Source: Micractinium sp. NFX-FRZ
Lineage: Eukaryota > Chlorophyta > Trebouxiophyceae > Chlorellales > Chlorellaceae
Length of the DNA: 57,966 nucleotides
Assembly: GCA_029339195.1 (NCBI GenBank)
Contig: JAPTJF010000403.1
Location: 1 to 57,966 of the forward strand
Direction of reading: 5' to 3'
Shown here: positions 22,777 through 33,160 of the stretch, piece by piece
Position numbering within the stretch: the stretch's first letter is position 1
Layout of the letters: each line of letters begins with the position of its first letter
Program-made: the position numbers and the translations under genes
Notes under the pieces: generated by a model
What the model was told of the DNA's origin: nothing
The model's input: the letters and a program-made list of their open reading frames with translations, nothing else
Database searches by the model: none

Positions 22777-24086
22777 TCATGGCCGGCGCCTGGAAGCCGT
22801 CGTGCCCGTGGAAGGGGTGCGCAAAACGTGCCGGAGGCCCCTGAAACCGCACTCAGCGAAATAGGCTCCCGCGCTCAGTTGGCGCGACCTGCGTGCCTTC
22901 GAAGTGCTTGTGAAACCACTGCTACCCTCTTCAGCCCGCTGGGACGGCTTTCTGTGTCGGGTTGGGGCGTGTAAGTCAATCGGCTTGCACAGGGAAGAGG
23001 TGCCGGAGTGTTGTTTTGGGTGGAATCAGCTCAGGCGCAGCCGCATATCGACGAGGGACGGCAATGCGAGGCGCGCAAGTTGGGGTTCTGCAGGCAGCGC
23101 CCACAGGAGGGGACGTCGGCGCTGTGCACGCCGCGGGGCGGGAAATGCAAGGGGACCCGCGCGTGCTTCAGGCGGTGGGGCTTTTAAGCATGCAAACCCT
23201 AAACCCTCGGTTGCACTGGCATACACACGCGAAACGATGCAGGCTCCTCTGAAGCGGTGGCTGCAAATGGTGTGCAGTGGGGTGGCCGCTCCTAGGCAAG
23301 AGTCGCGGCGACGCACAGACGCACTCCGGCTTTGTACTTGTGCTCGTCAGAGAGCCAGAGGCAGGCATGCTCGAGCGACATCCTCTGGCATGTCTTCGGG
23401 CGATCACGCATCCACTGTGACCCTCCGGCTCCTCCACGGCACCTGCACCAGCAGGCAGCTGGCGTCGTTTTGTTTAGGGGAGTACCCATGCACCCCGGCC
23501 CTACACACCATCGGAGGCGGCCAGTTGGGCAGGTGAGTGTGACGGTTGCCAGCATCCCTTGACTGGCCCCTCGGCTCATGGCCCCTTCCAAAAAGGTGCG
23601 TGCATAGACATAGGCATCGTACTCCTGACCAACCCTCGGGCTCAACATGTGCCGCTGCTAGAACCACTGCTGAGCGTTTGGGGGCCCTACGCTTGCAACT
23701 CGGGTAGCCGGTAGGACGGCTTGCCAGCTAAAACCTGGGAAGAGCGAGGATGGCAGCTACATGCAGCTGCCAACGCGCCTTCCCTCCCAACTTGGACCAA
23801 CACTCCCCGCCGTTGAACCAGGGACGCATGGGGATTTCTGGGTCACCGGCAACAGTCAAAACACTCCCTGGACTGGCTGCAAGGGTCACTGCATCCCTTA
23901 GTGGGATGCCGCTGGACTTCTTGGACTTTTGCTCAAAACTTGTCTGCCCAACTTGGGGGAGATGACATGCGGGGTACTGTCGCCACCTCTGTCAGCCTCT
24001 GGTGTCTGGTACTGTACACTCTACCTCGCCCCGTGCAGTTTCTCCCGTTTCTGTCCGCACGGAATGACCTCCCTGACCTGACGAGA
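22777..24086. other. Divergent intergenic region, about 1.3 kb
   Basis: 5' flanks of the AT-hook-like (-) and AP2-like (+) genes. The base composition is more even than in the exons. No exon, RNA gene or repeat is supported. Confidence 0.6.
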
Positions 24087-26587
24087 ATGGCAGCAGAAGC
24101 GGCGGCGGCTATGGCCGCACTTTTGGGTGGAGGGACCGCGCAGGCTCCCCCACGGGCGCAGAACACGCCCCCAGCGCCCTACCGCAGCAGGGAGCCCACG
24201 GCGTTCCGCGGGGTGACGCGCACTAGCGGCACGAACAGCGGTGAGGCGTGGCCGGCCAACCTCCGCTTGAGGGGCGGCTGCACGCAGCTGTGGGTGCGCT
24301 ACCGCATGTAGAATCGATGGGAGCGGGGCTCTCCCAGCGGGCCGTGGAGCAGCCTGCCGGCATCCGGTTCGGCAGCTGGTGCTGCCCTACCGCGGCGTCA
24401 CGCACGCCTCACCACCGCTCACTGACGCCCTGCAACACGTTGTATCGCTGCAGGCCTCCAAAAGTTCGACGTCCAGTGAGTCTGCAGTAGCCTGCGTTAC
24501 CATTTCAGTATAGCCCCCAAGCGCCCGCTTGCGCGCCGGCCCGGGGCTGTGCGCGGTGCTCGGTGGCCGTGCAGCGCCGTACCTGCCTGCAGGAGCTTGA
24601 CGCGGACGGGGTGCAGGGCAGGGTGCCCTCCCGCCGCCGCTCGCCGCCATGTGCCCGCTGCCCAAGCGCCGCTGGCATCACCCGCCTGCCAGAACCTTGG
24701 CGGCTTCGCTGCCGGTGCATTTTGGCCCGGGGGGCCTCCCGGAAGCAACACGCCTTGCACTGGTCACCCTTGCCACCGCCCCTGCTCGACCGCTCCACTC
24801 GGCTTCCGCGCTGCTGCCTGCCCGGCTGCTCCGCCGCACGACTCGTGAGCACCCACGTCCATGCCTCACCGCAAACCGTCCCCCTCCTGCCCTTGTGAGC
24901 AGGTTTGTGTTTTGTGACAACGGCACCAAGAAGCACCCCAAGATCTACGGCTTTGGGTCCCTGGATGCGGCTGCACGCGCGTTTGACATCCTCACTTGCA
25001 AGCGGGCTTTGGAGAAGGGGCGCACCGTGGTGGGCGTGCTGACGGCCGGCCCGGTGAGCCTGGGCATGCAGGCTTTTAATGGGAAGTGCACGTTGAGGGT
25101 TGGAAGGCATGGCTGCTGGCAGCAGTGCAGGTGCAGATCCAACGCAGGCTGTGCCGGCAAGTGCCCCATCCCCGCCTCCCGCCCTGCACCTCCCCGCTTC
25201 GCTCGGCTCTCCAAATTTCGCACCCTCCTTGCCCATCCCCCGGGTGCCCCACCCCCACAGGCCCTGGGCACAAACCACCCCGCCTCTGATTACGCTGACC
25301 GCCACTTGATCACCTTTTTGGAGGGCACGTCTCGCGACGATTGCATTTATGGTCTGAAGCAGTGCGCCAAGAAGGGGCACAGCCTGCAGCCTGGGTGAGG
25401 AGAGGGGCCGCATCTGTGGGTCGGTGCTCAAGAGGTGGAGGGGACGAGGTTTGAGATCTCTGGGGAATCCAGGAAAGGCGCCCGCGCTGGGCAGCCTGGG
25501 TGCGCACGGTGGCAGCGTTGGCATGGGGGGGGGGGCTCAGGGGGGAGGGGCCTTGCGCTGTGCTGCCGTGCATTTCCCTACTGCTGCTTCTGTGTTGCGG
25601 TACCTGCCAGTGCTGCGCCGGCGCAGCCTGGCGACCCGACCCTGTGCCTGGCCTACAGCCTGCTTTCAACACGCGCACACGCTCCTGCACAGAGTGTGCC
25701 ATGTGCCTGCAGGCTGCCGCCGCTGTGCGAGCTGCAGGCCAGGCCGGCACTGGCCGATGTTTGGCATGCGTAGCATGAATGGACAACTCAACAAACATGC
25801 CTGGTGACGCTGTGTGCCTGCAGGGTGCTGCTGGAGGAGCTGCAGGCCGGCATTGAGGCTGCTCAGGCGGAGGCAGCGGAGAAGCGGCGGCTGGGCGACC
25901 CGCGGCAGAGCTACGAGGCGACGGCAAAGGTGGGGGGTGAGGGGAGGGCTGGCTTCACAGGGGAAGTCGGGATGATTGTGTGAGGGAATTGTGTTGTGTT
26001 GAGGGGGGAGGCGGGATGATTGTGTGAGGGAATTGTGTTGTGTTGAGGGGGAAGTCGGGATGATTGTGCGAGGGAATTGTGTTGTGTTGAGGGGGGAGTC
26101 GGGATGATTGTGCGAGGGAATTGTGTTGTGTTGAGGGGGAAGTCGGGATGATTGTGCGAGGGAATTGTGTTGTGTTGTGTTGAGGGGGGAGTCGTGATGC
26201 TGAGCAGCGGCTATGGCGTCATTATTACGTAGGGGGCTTCTCCCCATGCGGGAAGCTTGGCTGATGGGCGATGGTGCTCGGCGGGGCTAGTTGGCCAGCC
26301 GGGCGGCGCCATACCCCATGGAGTCGTGCGCAGCCCCCCGCCGGCGTTGCTGCCCAGTGGTTCACCTCTGCGACCCCACATGTCGGCACCGTGTGCACTG
26401 TGCAGGGCTCGGAGCGCAAGCGGCGTGCCAACGGAGTGGCCGCCAGCAGCGGCACCCCCGCCAGCACCGTCAACAACGCGGCTGCTGCGTCCACTGCCGC
26501 CGGCAGCTTCCAGCCGCCTGCCGCCATGCTGGCCGCGGCAGCTGCGGCAGCCGCTGCGGTGGCCATGGGGCAGCAGCAGCAGCGCCC

Positions 26588-26620
<33 letters not shown>

Positions 26621-27181
26621 CTTTGGCATGCCAGCTGGCGGCATGCCTGCATTTGATGGCAGCGCGCCAGGCACGGGTGGTGCCGCCACGCTGAGCGCTG
26701 AGGACATTGTGGGGCAGATGGTACGCAGCACGCCGGTGCATGGCGGGACCCCCGCTGCCGCCGCCGCAATGGCGGCGATGGCATCGGCCGCAGCCCGCGC
26801 CGCCACACCTCCTGCCGCAGCGGTGCCCGCTGTGCCTGCACCTGACGAGCCCTTGCCTGCGCCCGATGCTGCTCCCAGCGCCGGCGTGAGCCAAGGGGCC
26901 AGCGGGGAGATCAGCCCCAGCAGCACGCCCACAGAGGGCGGCCCCGAGCTCTCTGCCGCAGCCGTCGCAGCCGCCGCGCACGCAGCCGCCGACACAGCGG
27001 CGGACCTGGCGGCAGGTGGCAGTGGTACAGCAGAGCACCAGGGCGACGCGTCGGCCCCTGAGCCTGCGCCTGCTCCCGGCAACGGCCCCCAAGCGATGTC
27101 CCCGCCCCCGCTCGGCGCCGGCGCCGACGGCATTGCGGCTGTCGCGGCAGCGGCAGCTGCCGCCGCGGCGGCAGCCTCCAG

Positions 27182-27213
<32 letters not shown>

Positions 27214-30070
27214 TGCTGCTGGCCCAGCTGATGCAGAACCCCATGCTTGCGGCCATGGCCTCGGCCAGCACCCAGGCGGGGGCGGCTGGCCGGCTGGCTG
27301 CCCAGGGCCTGCCGCTGCTCCTGGAGATGCTGAGGTGCGGGGGAGGGCGGGGCGGCGGCCTGCGCTGCCATCCCCACGAGGCCTGTGCCGTGGCGAGAGG
27401 CAGCACCCGCACGCCAGCTGCCCGTGCGCTGCTGCCCTGCCTTACCCTATGCTGCATTGTTGCACAACACCTACCTGCGCATCGCCTGCAGGGTCAGCTC
27501 GGCCTCCTCCCAGGAGATCTCCTGCGCCCACGACATTGTGCGCATCTGGGCGGCGGTGCAGCAGGGCCAGGTGAGCGTGCCATTGGTGGGTGGGCAGGCA
27601 GCAGGCAAGCTGTGCTCTCCCTGGATGGCTACGGTCTGCTGCAAGCTGGCAGGCGTAGGAGCAGCATGCAGCCTGCGGCAGGGATGCCTGCAGCTGCTGT
27701 GCCGCACCTTACGCAAACCGCGCTTCCCACGTCCGTACGTGCCGATAGCCATTGCACATGTTGCCTTGAACTGACGCCTGCTGCCTCGCGCCCCCGTCTC
27801 CCGCGCCCCCCCCCCCCTGCTGCAGAACTGGGCTGCGGAGCAGTGCCACCTGCCCAAGCAGTACTACCAGGGCCTGCTGCCCGTACTGCAGGCCTGCCCC
27901 GACACAGCCTCCATCCTGGCTCTCACCAGCCAGCTGTGGCAGAGCGGCATGCTGCGCATGCTGTGCAACGCCTACACCGCCAGCCTGCAGCAGCAGGCCT
28001 CGGCGCTGGCCCTGCTGCAGGGGGCCACAAACGGCGGCAGCGCGGCGGCAGCGGCGGCGGGGCTGTCCCAGCTGACCAGCCTGCTGGCGGCGGCCACGGG
28101 CGGGCTGCCAGCTGGCGGGCCCCTGGCAGGCTTTGGTGGCGGGGCAGGTGCCCTGCATGCTGCCAATGGGGGTGATGGCTTGGCTGGCATGATGGCTGCC
28201 ATGCTGCAGAACCCTGGGCTGATGCAGATGGTGGGGCAGGCGGGCGGCCTGCCGCCGCTGCAGGCGCCCGCGCCTGCTGCGCCGATGCCCGCGGCGATGC
28301 CGCCGGCGGTGCCGGCCCCGCCCGCCTCGCACACGCAGCCGTCGGGCCGGCCGGTGCGGCAGCCGGGCGGGCGCGGCGCGCGCCCGCACCCCTCACGTGC
28401 CCATTCCACGGAGGCGCCCCCCGCCAAGCGGAGCCGGCGGCAGGGCGGCAGCGGGCCAACCAGCGAGGAGCCCCCGCCGCCGCCCCAGCTGCAGCAGCTG
28501 CTCGACATTTTGAGTGGGGAGAACCCGTCGCCCCGCGACCCGCCAGCGCTGCACGCAGCCCAGGCGACGCAGCAGCGCGGGCAGCAGCGGGAGCCGGCGG
28601 CGGTGCAGCAGCAGGCAGCAGCCGAAGAAGGGGAGGATGATGATGAGGAGATGCCCGATGCAGCGGAGGCGCTGATGGCAGCTGCCCACCAGGACCTCGC
28701 GGCCGCGCTGAAAGAGGAGCCTCAGTTGGAGCATGCGGCAGCTGTGCCGCCGCCCCTGGCGCACACCTCTGCACCGGCGGTGTCGGCCTTTGCGGCTGCG
28801 GCAGCACAGCAGGTGGTGGCTGCCAGCGGCCCCGCCACGGCGGTATCGTCGCCGGCGGCTGCGGCGGCTGCGCTGGCGGCACGCCACCGCTCCCTCTCCC
28901 TCCAGCGCTCCCTCTCCACGCACCTGCCGCTCCCGGCCAACCAGCCCAATGTGCGCATCGTGCCGGCAGTCCCCTCGCGCGACGGGTCCGACCAGGGCGG
29001 CGCCCAGGCCGGCGCCAAGCCGACGGCGGCGGCGGCCGCCGCCGCCCCTGCAGCCCCACGTGCCGCTGGCGGCGCCGGCAAGCCGATCGAGCTGACCATC
29101 ACCGCGGCGCCGCCGCTGCAGCACGCCGCTCCTTTTGGCCACGTGTCCCGCGGGGGCGCCACCATCACAACCGGCCTCAACCGCCCCGCCCATCACCACG
29201 GGCACGCCTGCTGGCGGCAGCGGCACCGCCCCGCCCGCAGCGGCCCCCAACCCCGCCGCCAGCAGCGCGGCCGATGGCGCCGCCGCTGCTGCTGGCGCCG
29301 CCGCGCAGCCCATGGTGTCTGCCTTTGCGGCCGCGGCCGCCAGCCTGCCGGCCATCCCGCCGCCGCCGCCGCGCGTGCCCGCCGCCAAGGGCCACGCACG
29401 CCCCATGCCCCAGCGCACGCTCAGCACCCCCGCCACCATTACGACCGGCATCACTGCAGTCAACCCCGCCCGCTCAGCGGTGAGGCAGTGCTGGGGGCGC
29501 CTGCGCTGTGCCCTGCTGGGGCTCTCTCGTGCCGTGCACCCCGGGGTGCCGTGCATGCTTGCCCCTGCGCTGGTGTGCATGTCGTCAGCGCCCGCATGTG
29601 TGTGTGTTGGCCAGGGGTCGGCAAGGCTTACTCTGTGCTGTGCTTGCACGTCTGCCCTGTCGTGCCCTCTTGGCGTGCACGCCACGCAGCACAACACCGT
29701 CAGGCGGCACAAGGCAAGCCCAGCCTGAGCACCGCCTCAACCCACTGCCACCCTCCACCCTTTGCTGCCCCCTCCCTCACCCCTTGCCCTGCAGGCGGGG
29801 CTAGCACCGCTGCCCTCTGGCGGTCTCGACGTCCTCTCCCGCGCCGCCAGCCTGCAGCAGCCCTCCAGCGATTCTGGACGGGCGGCGGCGGCAGCCGGCG
29901 GCGTGGCGGCAGGCCAGGAGCCTGCACGCGCCAACAGCATCGCAACAACCGCCTCTGGCATCGCCCAGCCCCCGGCGGCGGAGGCGCCTGCCGCTGCGAC
30001 CGCCGCAGGGCAGGAGCAGCAGGCGCCGGCGTCGGCGGCATCCCAGGAGGCTGCTGTTGAGGCAGCTTGA
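24087..30070 (+). CDS. AP2/ERF-like, polyQ- and Ala-rich putative transcription regulator (frame break in exon 7)
   Basis: The eight exons are 24087-24307, 24903-25053, 25261-25394, 25824-25929, 26406-27334, 27492-27570, 27826-29479 and 29795-30070, about 1180 aa. Residues about 45-125 resemble a divergent AP2/ERF domain: FRGVTRTSG ... LWVRYR, then IYGFGSLDAAARAFDI and RALEKGR, matching the YRGV start and the GxFxTxEEAAxAYD core. A basic stretch GSERKRRANG and polyQ/polyA blocks follow (CAG tracts near 26571-26617 and 27184-27214). Exons 6 and 7 encode a non-repetitive domain (DIVRIWAAVQQGQNWAAEQC ... SILALTSQLWQSGMLR) that I do not recognise. In exon 7 the Ala/Pro-rich reading shifts by +1 near 29181-29195, before the motif ITTGTPAGG, and then runs in phase to TGA at 30068. 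Intron 1 could use an acceptor 3 bp earlier. DNA binding is inferred. Confidence 0.68.
25966..26200. repeat. 44-bp minisatellite in AP2-like intron 4
   Basis: Units starting gggatgattgtg(t/c)gagg begin at 25969, 26013, 26057, 26101 and 26145, with a degenerate sixth at 26194. Each contains gaattgtgttgtgttgaggg. The last full unit has one extra tgttg. The array occupies about half of the intron. Confidence 0.95.
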
Positions 30071-33000
30071 AAAGCTGAAAGAAGCAGCCAGCTGACAGCC
30101 TGCTGCTGCTGCGCAGGGGGGTCGCAGCGCCCCTGGCGCACCCCCCTGCTGCTGCAACGTATCTGGGTCGTAGCGCCCCGCATACCCCCCCTGTTGCTGA
30201 GCTGGCCAGCCAGCCAGCCAGCCAGCCAGCCACGGTGCCTCCCCAGGTGCCGCCAAGAGTGACCACACCAAGACCCAGACCCACCTCCACCCACCCGCAC
30301 CTGTACTTTCCACCCGCAGCCGCCGATGTTTTTGCCCCCACGCCGCATGCCCGCTGCCGGCCAGGGTCCACACGCGAACAAGCAGCAGTGCCCCACACAA
30401 CCCAATGAACGCATGCCATCTTTGCTCTCACTTCATTTCATTGCCTCGCACCCCTAGCTCACGCACCCTTGTGGCGTCCCCTTTCTTTGAGCGCTTCCCT
30501 GCCGCGTTGTTGAGTGCAGTCACTTCATCCCTTGTTCATCCCTTCCCTTCGGGCCGCTTTGGGGCCGCGGGCACAATTTTTTCCACACCTTTGCTCCTCG
30601 CACACACAGGTCGCATGCCTGCCTGCCCGTCTCCTGCCCCCACCCCTGGGCTCGAACACGCCCCCAGGCAGGCCATCCTTGGGCACCCAACACAGCCCAC
30701 CCGCTACCTGTGCCTCCCATCCTTACCCGCGATTCACACCCCACTCACTCACTTCCAAATAAAGTCTTTGCCCTGCGATCGCTCCCACCCCAACCGCTGC
30801 GCCACACCCGCCCACCCAGCACTGACACTGCCGCCTGTAATTTCCCCTCCCCCCGCCGCAAAAGCCCCGAAAGGAATGCTGGCTGTGGGTGGGGTGGGGC
30901 CGCGCAGAGAGGCGTGGTCTGCTGGTTCGCCCTGCTGGTATTTTGCCCGCCTGCCTCTGCCAGCTGGCATTGGTGTTGTGGCGGCTGGTGATGTGCGCTC
31001 AGTGTGGGCATGGACCCTGATTCATCGTGCACACATACTAGCAGAGGGCGCCCGTGCAGGGTCAGTGCATTCTGAGGTTCTGCTGAGGTGGGGATTCGCC
31101 GGCGCAGGAGAGGGGGGGCCGCGTCATTGCAAGACAATCTTGGCAGTACCATACCGCCGGGCCCTGCCGATTGGTGCCCAGGTTTCTGTGGTGACGAGGG
31201 GCGTGGTTGCAAGCAAGCTGTGCTTCCTGTGCACCTTTCTGTGCAACTTTCTGTGCAACTTTGAAACAAGTTGAATGGAGAAGGAACACCGGTGTTCATA
31301 TGCAGGGCCTGCACTATTGAAGCCTCACACCTGCCCGATACCCTACCCTGCCGCCCCCAGCGCTTCACTTGCAACGAGTGAGATGCAAGCCTCTTGCCGG
31401 AGCTCGTGGTAGCGCTGTGGTTGCATAGCGTGTCACAGGGCGCCTCTAAGGAAGCTCTGAGACGTGCCCCCCCAACTTCGTCCACCATGCTTGGCAGCTG
31501 ACAGGTGGTAATCTGCCTTACTTCCGTGCTGGTGATAATCCACGCCCTGGGCTGTAGTACGGGCATTGTCAACCTCTAATTTCTGCTCGGTTTTCTTCAC
31601 CACTATGTGCAAGCCCTTGCTGCTCTGCTGTGCATTGCCTCGCCACTGCCCTGCCTCCTCTCGTGTGACCCTGCCCGGCGGCATCTGCTGGCAACTGGGG
31701 CTGCAGTGCGTGTGTTGCAGGTGAAAAGTACACGTGGTGCGGGGAGACGGGGGGTGGGCAGCGCGGGGACAGGGCAGCCCTGGGGGTCACATGCGGTGTG
31801 GGGGCAAAAATCCTGCGACGACAGCGGGTTGCGACACCGGGAGCGCCCCGCTTGCGCGCCGCAGGCAGGGGGGAGGAGGGGGAGGGGCAGGGGGAGCCTG
31901 GGGAGGGAGAATGTACAGCAGACGTGGGGGCACGCAGCAGCCCGGGGAGCCGGATCCAGACGGAAAGACACGAAATGGGTTGGCTTGGGCGGGCGGTTCA
32001 TGTGGATTCTCCTCGAGCAATGGAGCCCAGGCAGGCAGGCAGGCAGGCAGGCAGGCGGTGAAAACAAGAGAGAGCAGGGAGGGTACGGCAGCGGTGTGCT
32101 GCGGGGCAAGAGGCGAGCCCCACAAGATGGGGGCAGTGCCACCTGGCAGCGGGGCGAGACCGCACACACTACGGGCGGGAGAAGGAGCGCTGTGTGCAGC
32201 GGCGGCGGGCAAACTGCCGAGCGCTGCCGGGCCAACATGGGAAGGAGGAACAAGCGGGAGCAAGGCAAAGGGCCCTTCCCGGGAGAGGGGAAGGGCATCC
32301 AACCCTGCCTGGCTGTCTGCCAAACACACAGGTGTCGGGGTGCGTGAAAAGCGAGAGGCGCAGCGCTGCTTGGCGGGCACGTGTGGGCGCGTGTGGCTTG
32401 GGGCCACGCTGCCGGGCGCGCGCACAGCCAGGCAGCGCAGCACCTGCGGCACAGACACCTTGGCAATCAAATGTTGCTGCCCAGGCTGCTGGGTGAGTGG
32501 GGGGTCCCCAGGCTAGAGGACAGTGTGCAGTGCGGTGGGCTAGCGGGAGGGGAAAAGCGGGGGGAAGCGTTGGGTTGGGGTGCGTGCTTTCGCGTGCACG
32601 CGGACAGGGACCGGGGATCAGCCTGGCTGCCACTCCTTCCGCTGGTGCATGCTGCTGGTGCTAGGGGCCGTGAGCTGCTTCGGGTTGGGCTGCCTGAGGA
32701 GGGCGCCGGCGGGGCCCGGAAGCAAGCTGGAAGCCATCCGCCAGCTCAGTCTGACAGCCGGATCTCAGCGCCAAGCACTTCCTTCACCTGCGGAGGTAGT
32801 GCGCAAGTGTGGGGTGCAAGGGACATTCATCAGGAGGTTCTCAGCACTGTTTGATAATGAGAGGGTACTGCGAGCTGCAGAGTCTCCAAGGATCTGCTGG
32901 CGGGACAGGTGACACACCAGCCAACGGCAGCACAAGCACCACAAGCTGTGTATGTGTGTGCCTTGCAAACAAAGTCGGGTGTCGACATGCCCCCCCAGCG

Positions 33001-33133
33001 CAGGGCCCCTCACAACTACACTGTTACGGTGCCGTGTAGGCATGTCAGCTCTCGTCACTCGATCCGTTCTGGCCCCCAGGGCAGGGAGCACACCTCCTCA
33101 CACATGACATCACCAGGATTAGGTGGCAGGACT
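30071..33133. other. Convergent intergenic region, about 3 kb
   Basis: Lies between the 3' ends of the AP2-like (+) and ADNT1-like (-) genes. It has CCAG and GGCA microsatellites (about 30203-30230 and 32029-32056). Long ORFs on both strands (for example 30405-31274 and 31603-32466) are Pro/Ser/Cys/Arg-rich composition artefacts without domains. No gene is supported; an unannotated lncRNA cannot be excluded. Confidence 0.55.
32029..32056. repeat. (GGCA)n microsatellite
   Basis: Six or more uninterrupted ggca units in the intergenic region. Confidence 0.9.
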
Positions 33134-33160
33134 TTAGGGTTTTAGGGTTAGGGTTAACCC
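33134..33160. repeat. Interstitial telomere-type repeat, TTTAGGG-like
   Basis: On the plus strand: tttaggg, ttttaggg, ttaggg, then ttaaccc. TTTAGGG is the plant/chlorophyte telomere unit; here it is short and degenerate. It forms the last seven sense codons and the stop of the ADNT1-like gene on the minus strand. Confidence 0.85.

Noticed and set aside
27949..30060. 703-codon ORF reading straight through to 30060
   Set aside because: After about 29190 this frame is Arg/His/Cys-rich noise and crosses intron 7. The +1 frame keeps the Ala/Pro motif and joins exon 8 in phase.
30405..31274. 289-codon plus-strand ORF
   Set aside because: Pro/Ala/Cys-rich composition, no domain, no start context, and 3' flank position. 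High-GC DNA gives many such open readings.
31603..32466. Overlapping long ORFs on both strands
   Set aside because: Mutually antisense, low-complexity, no conserved motif or supporting splice structure.
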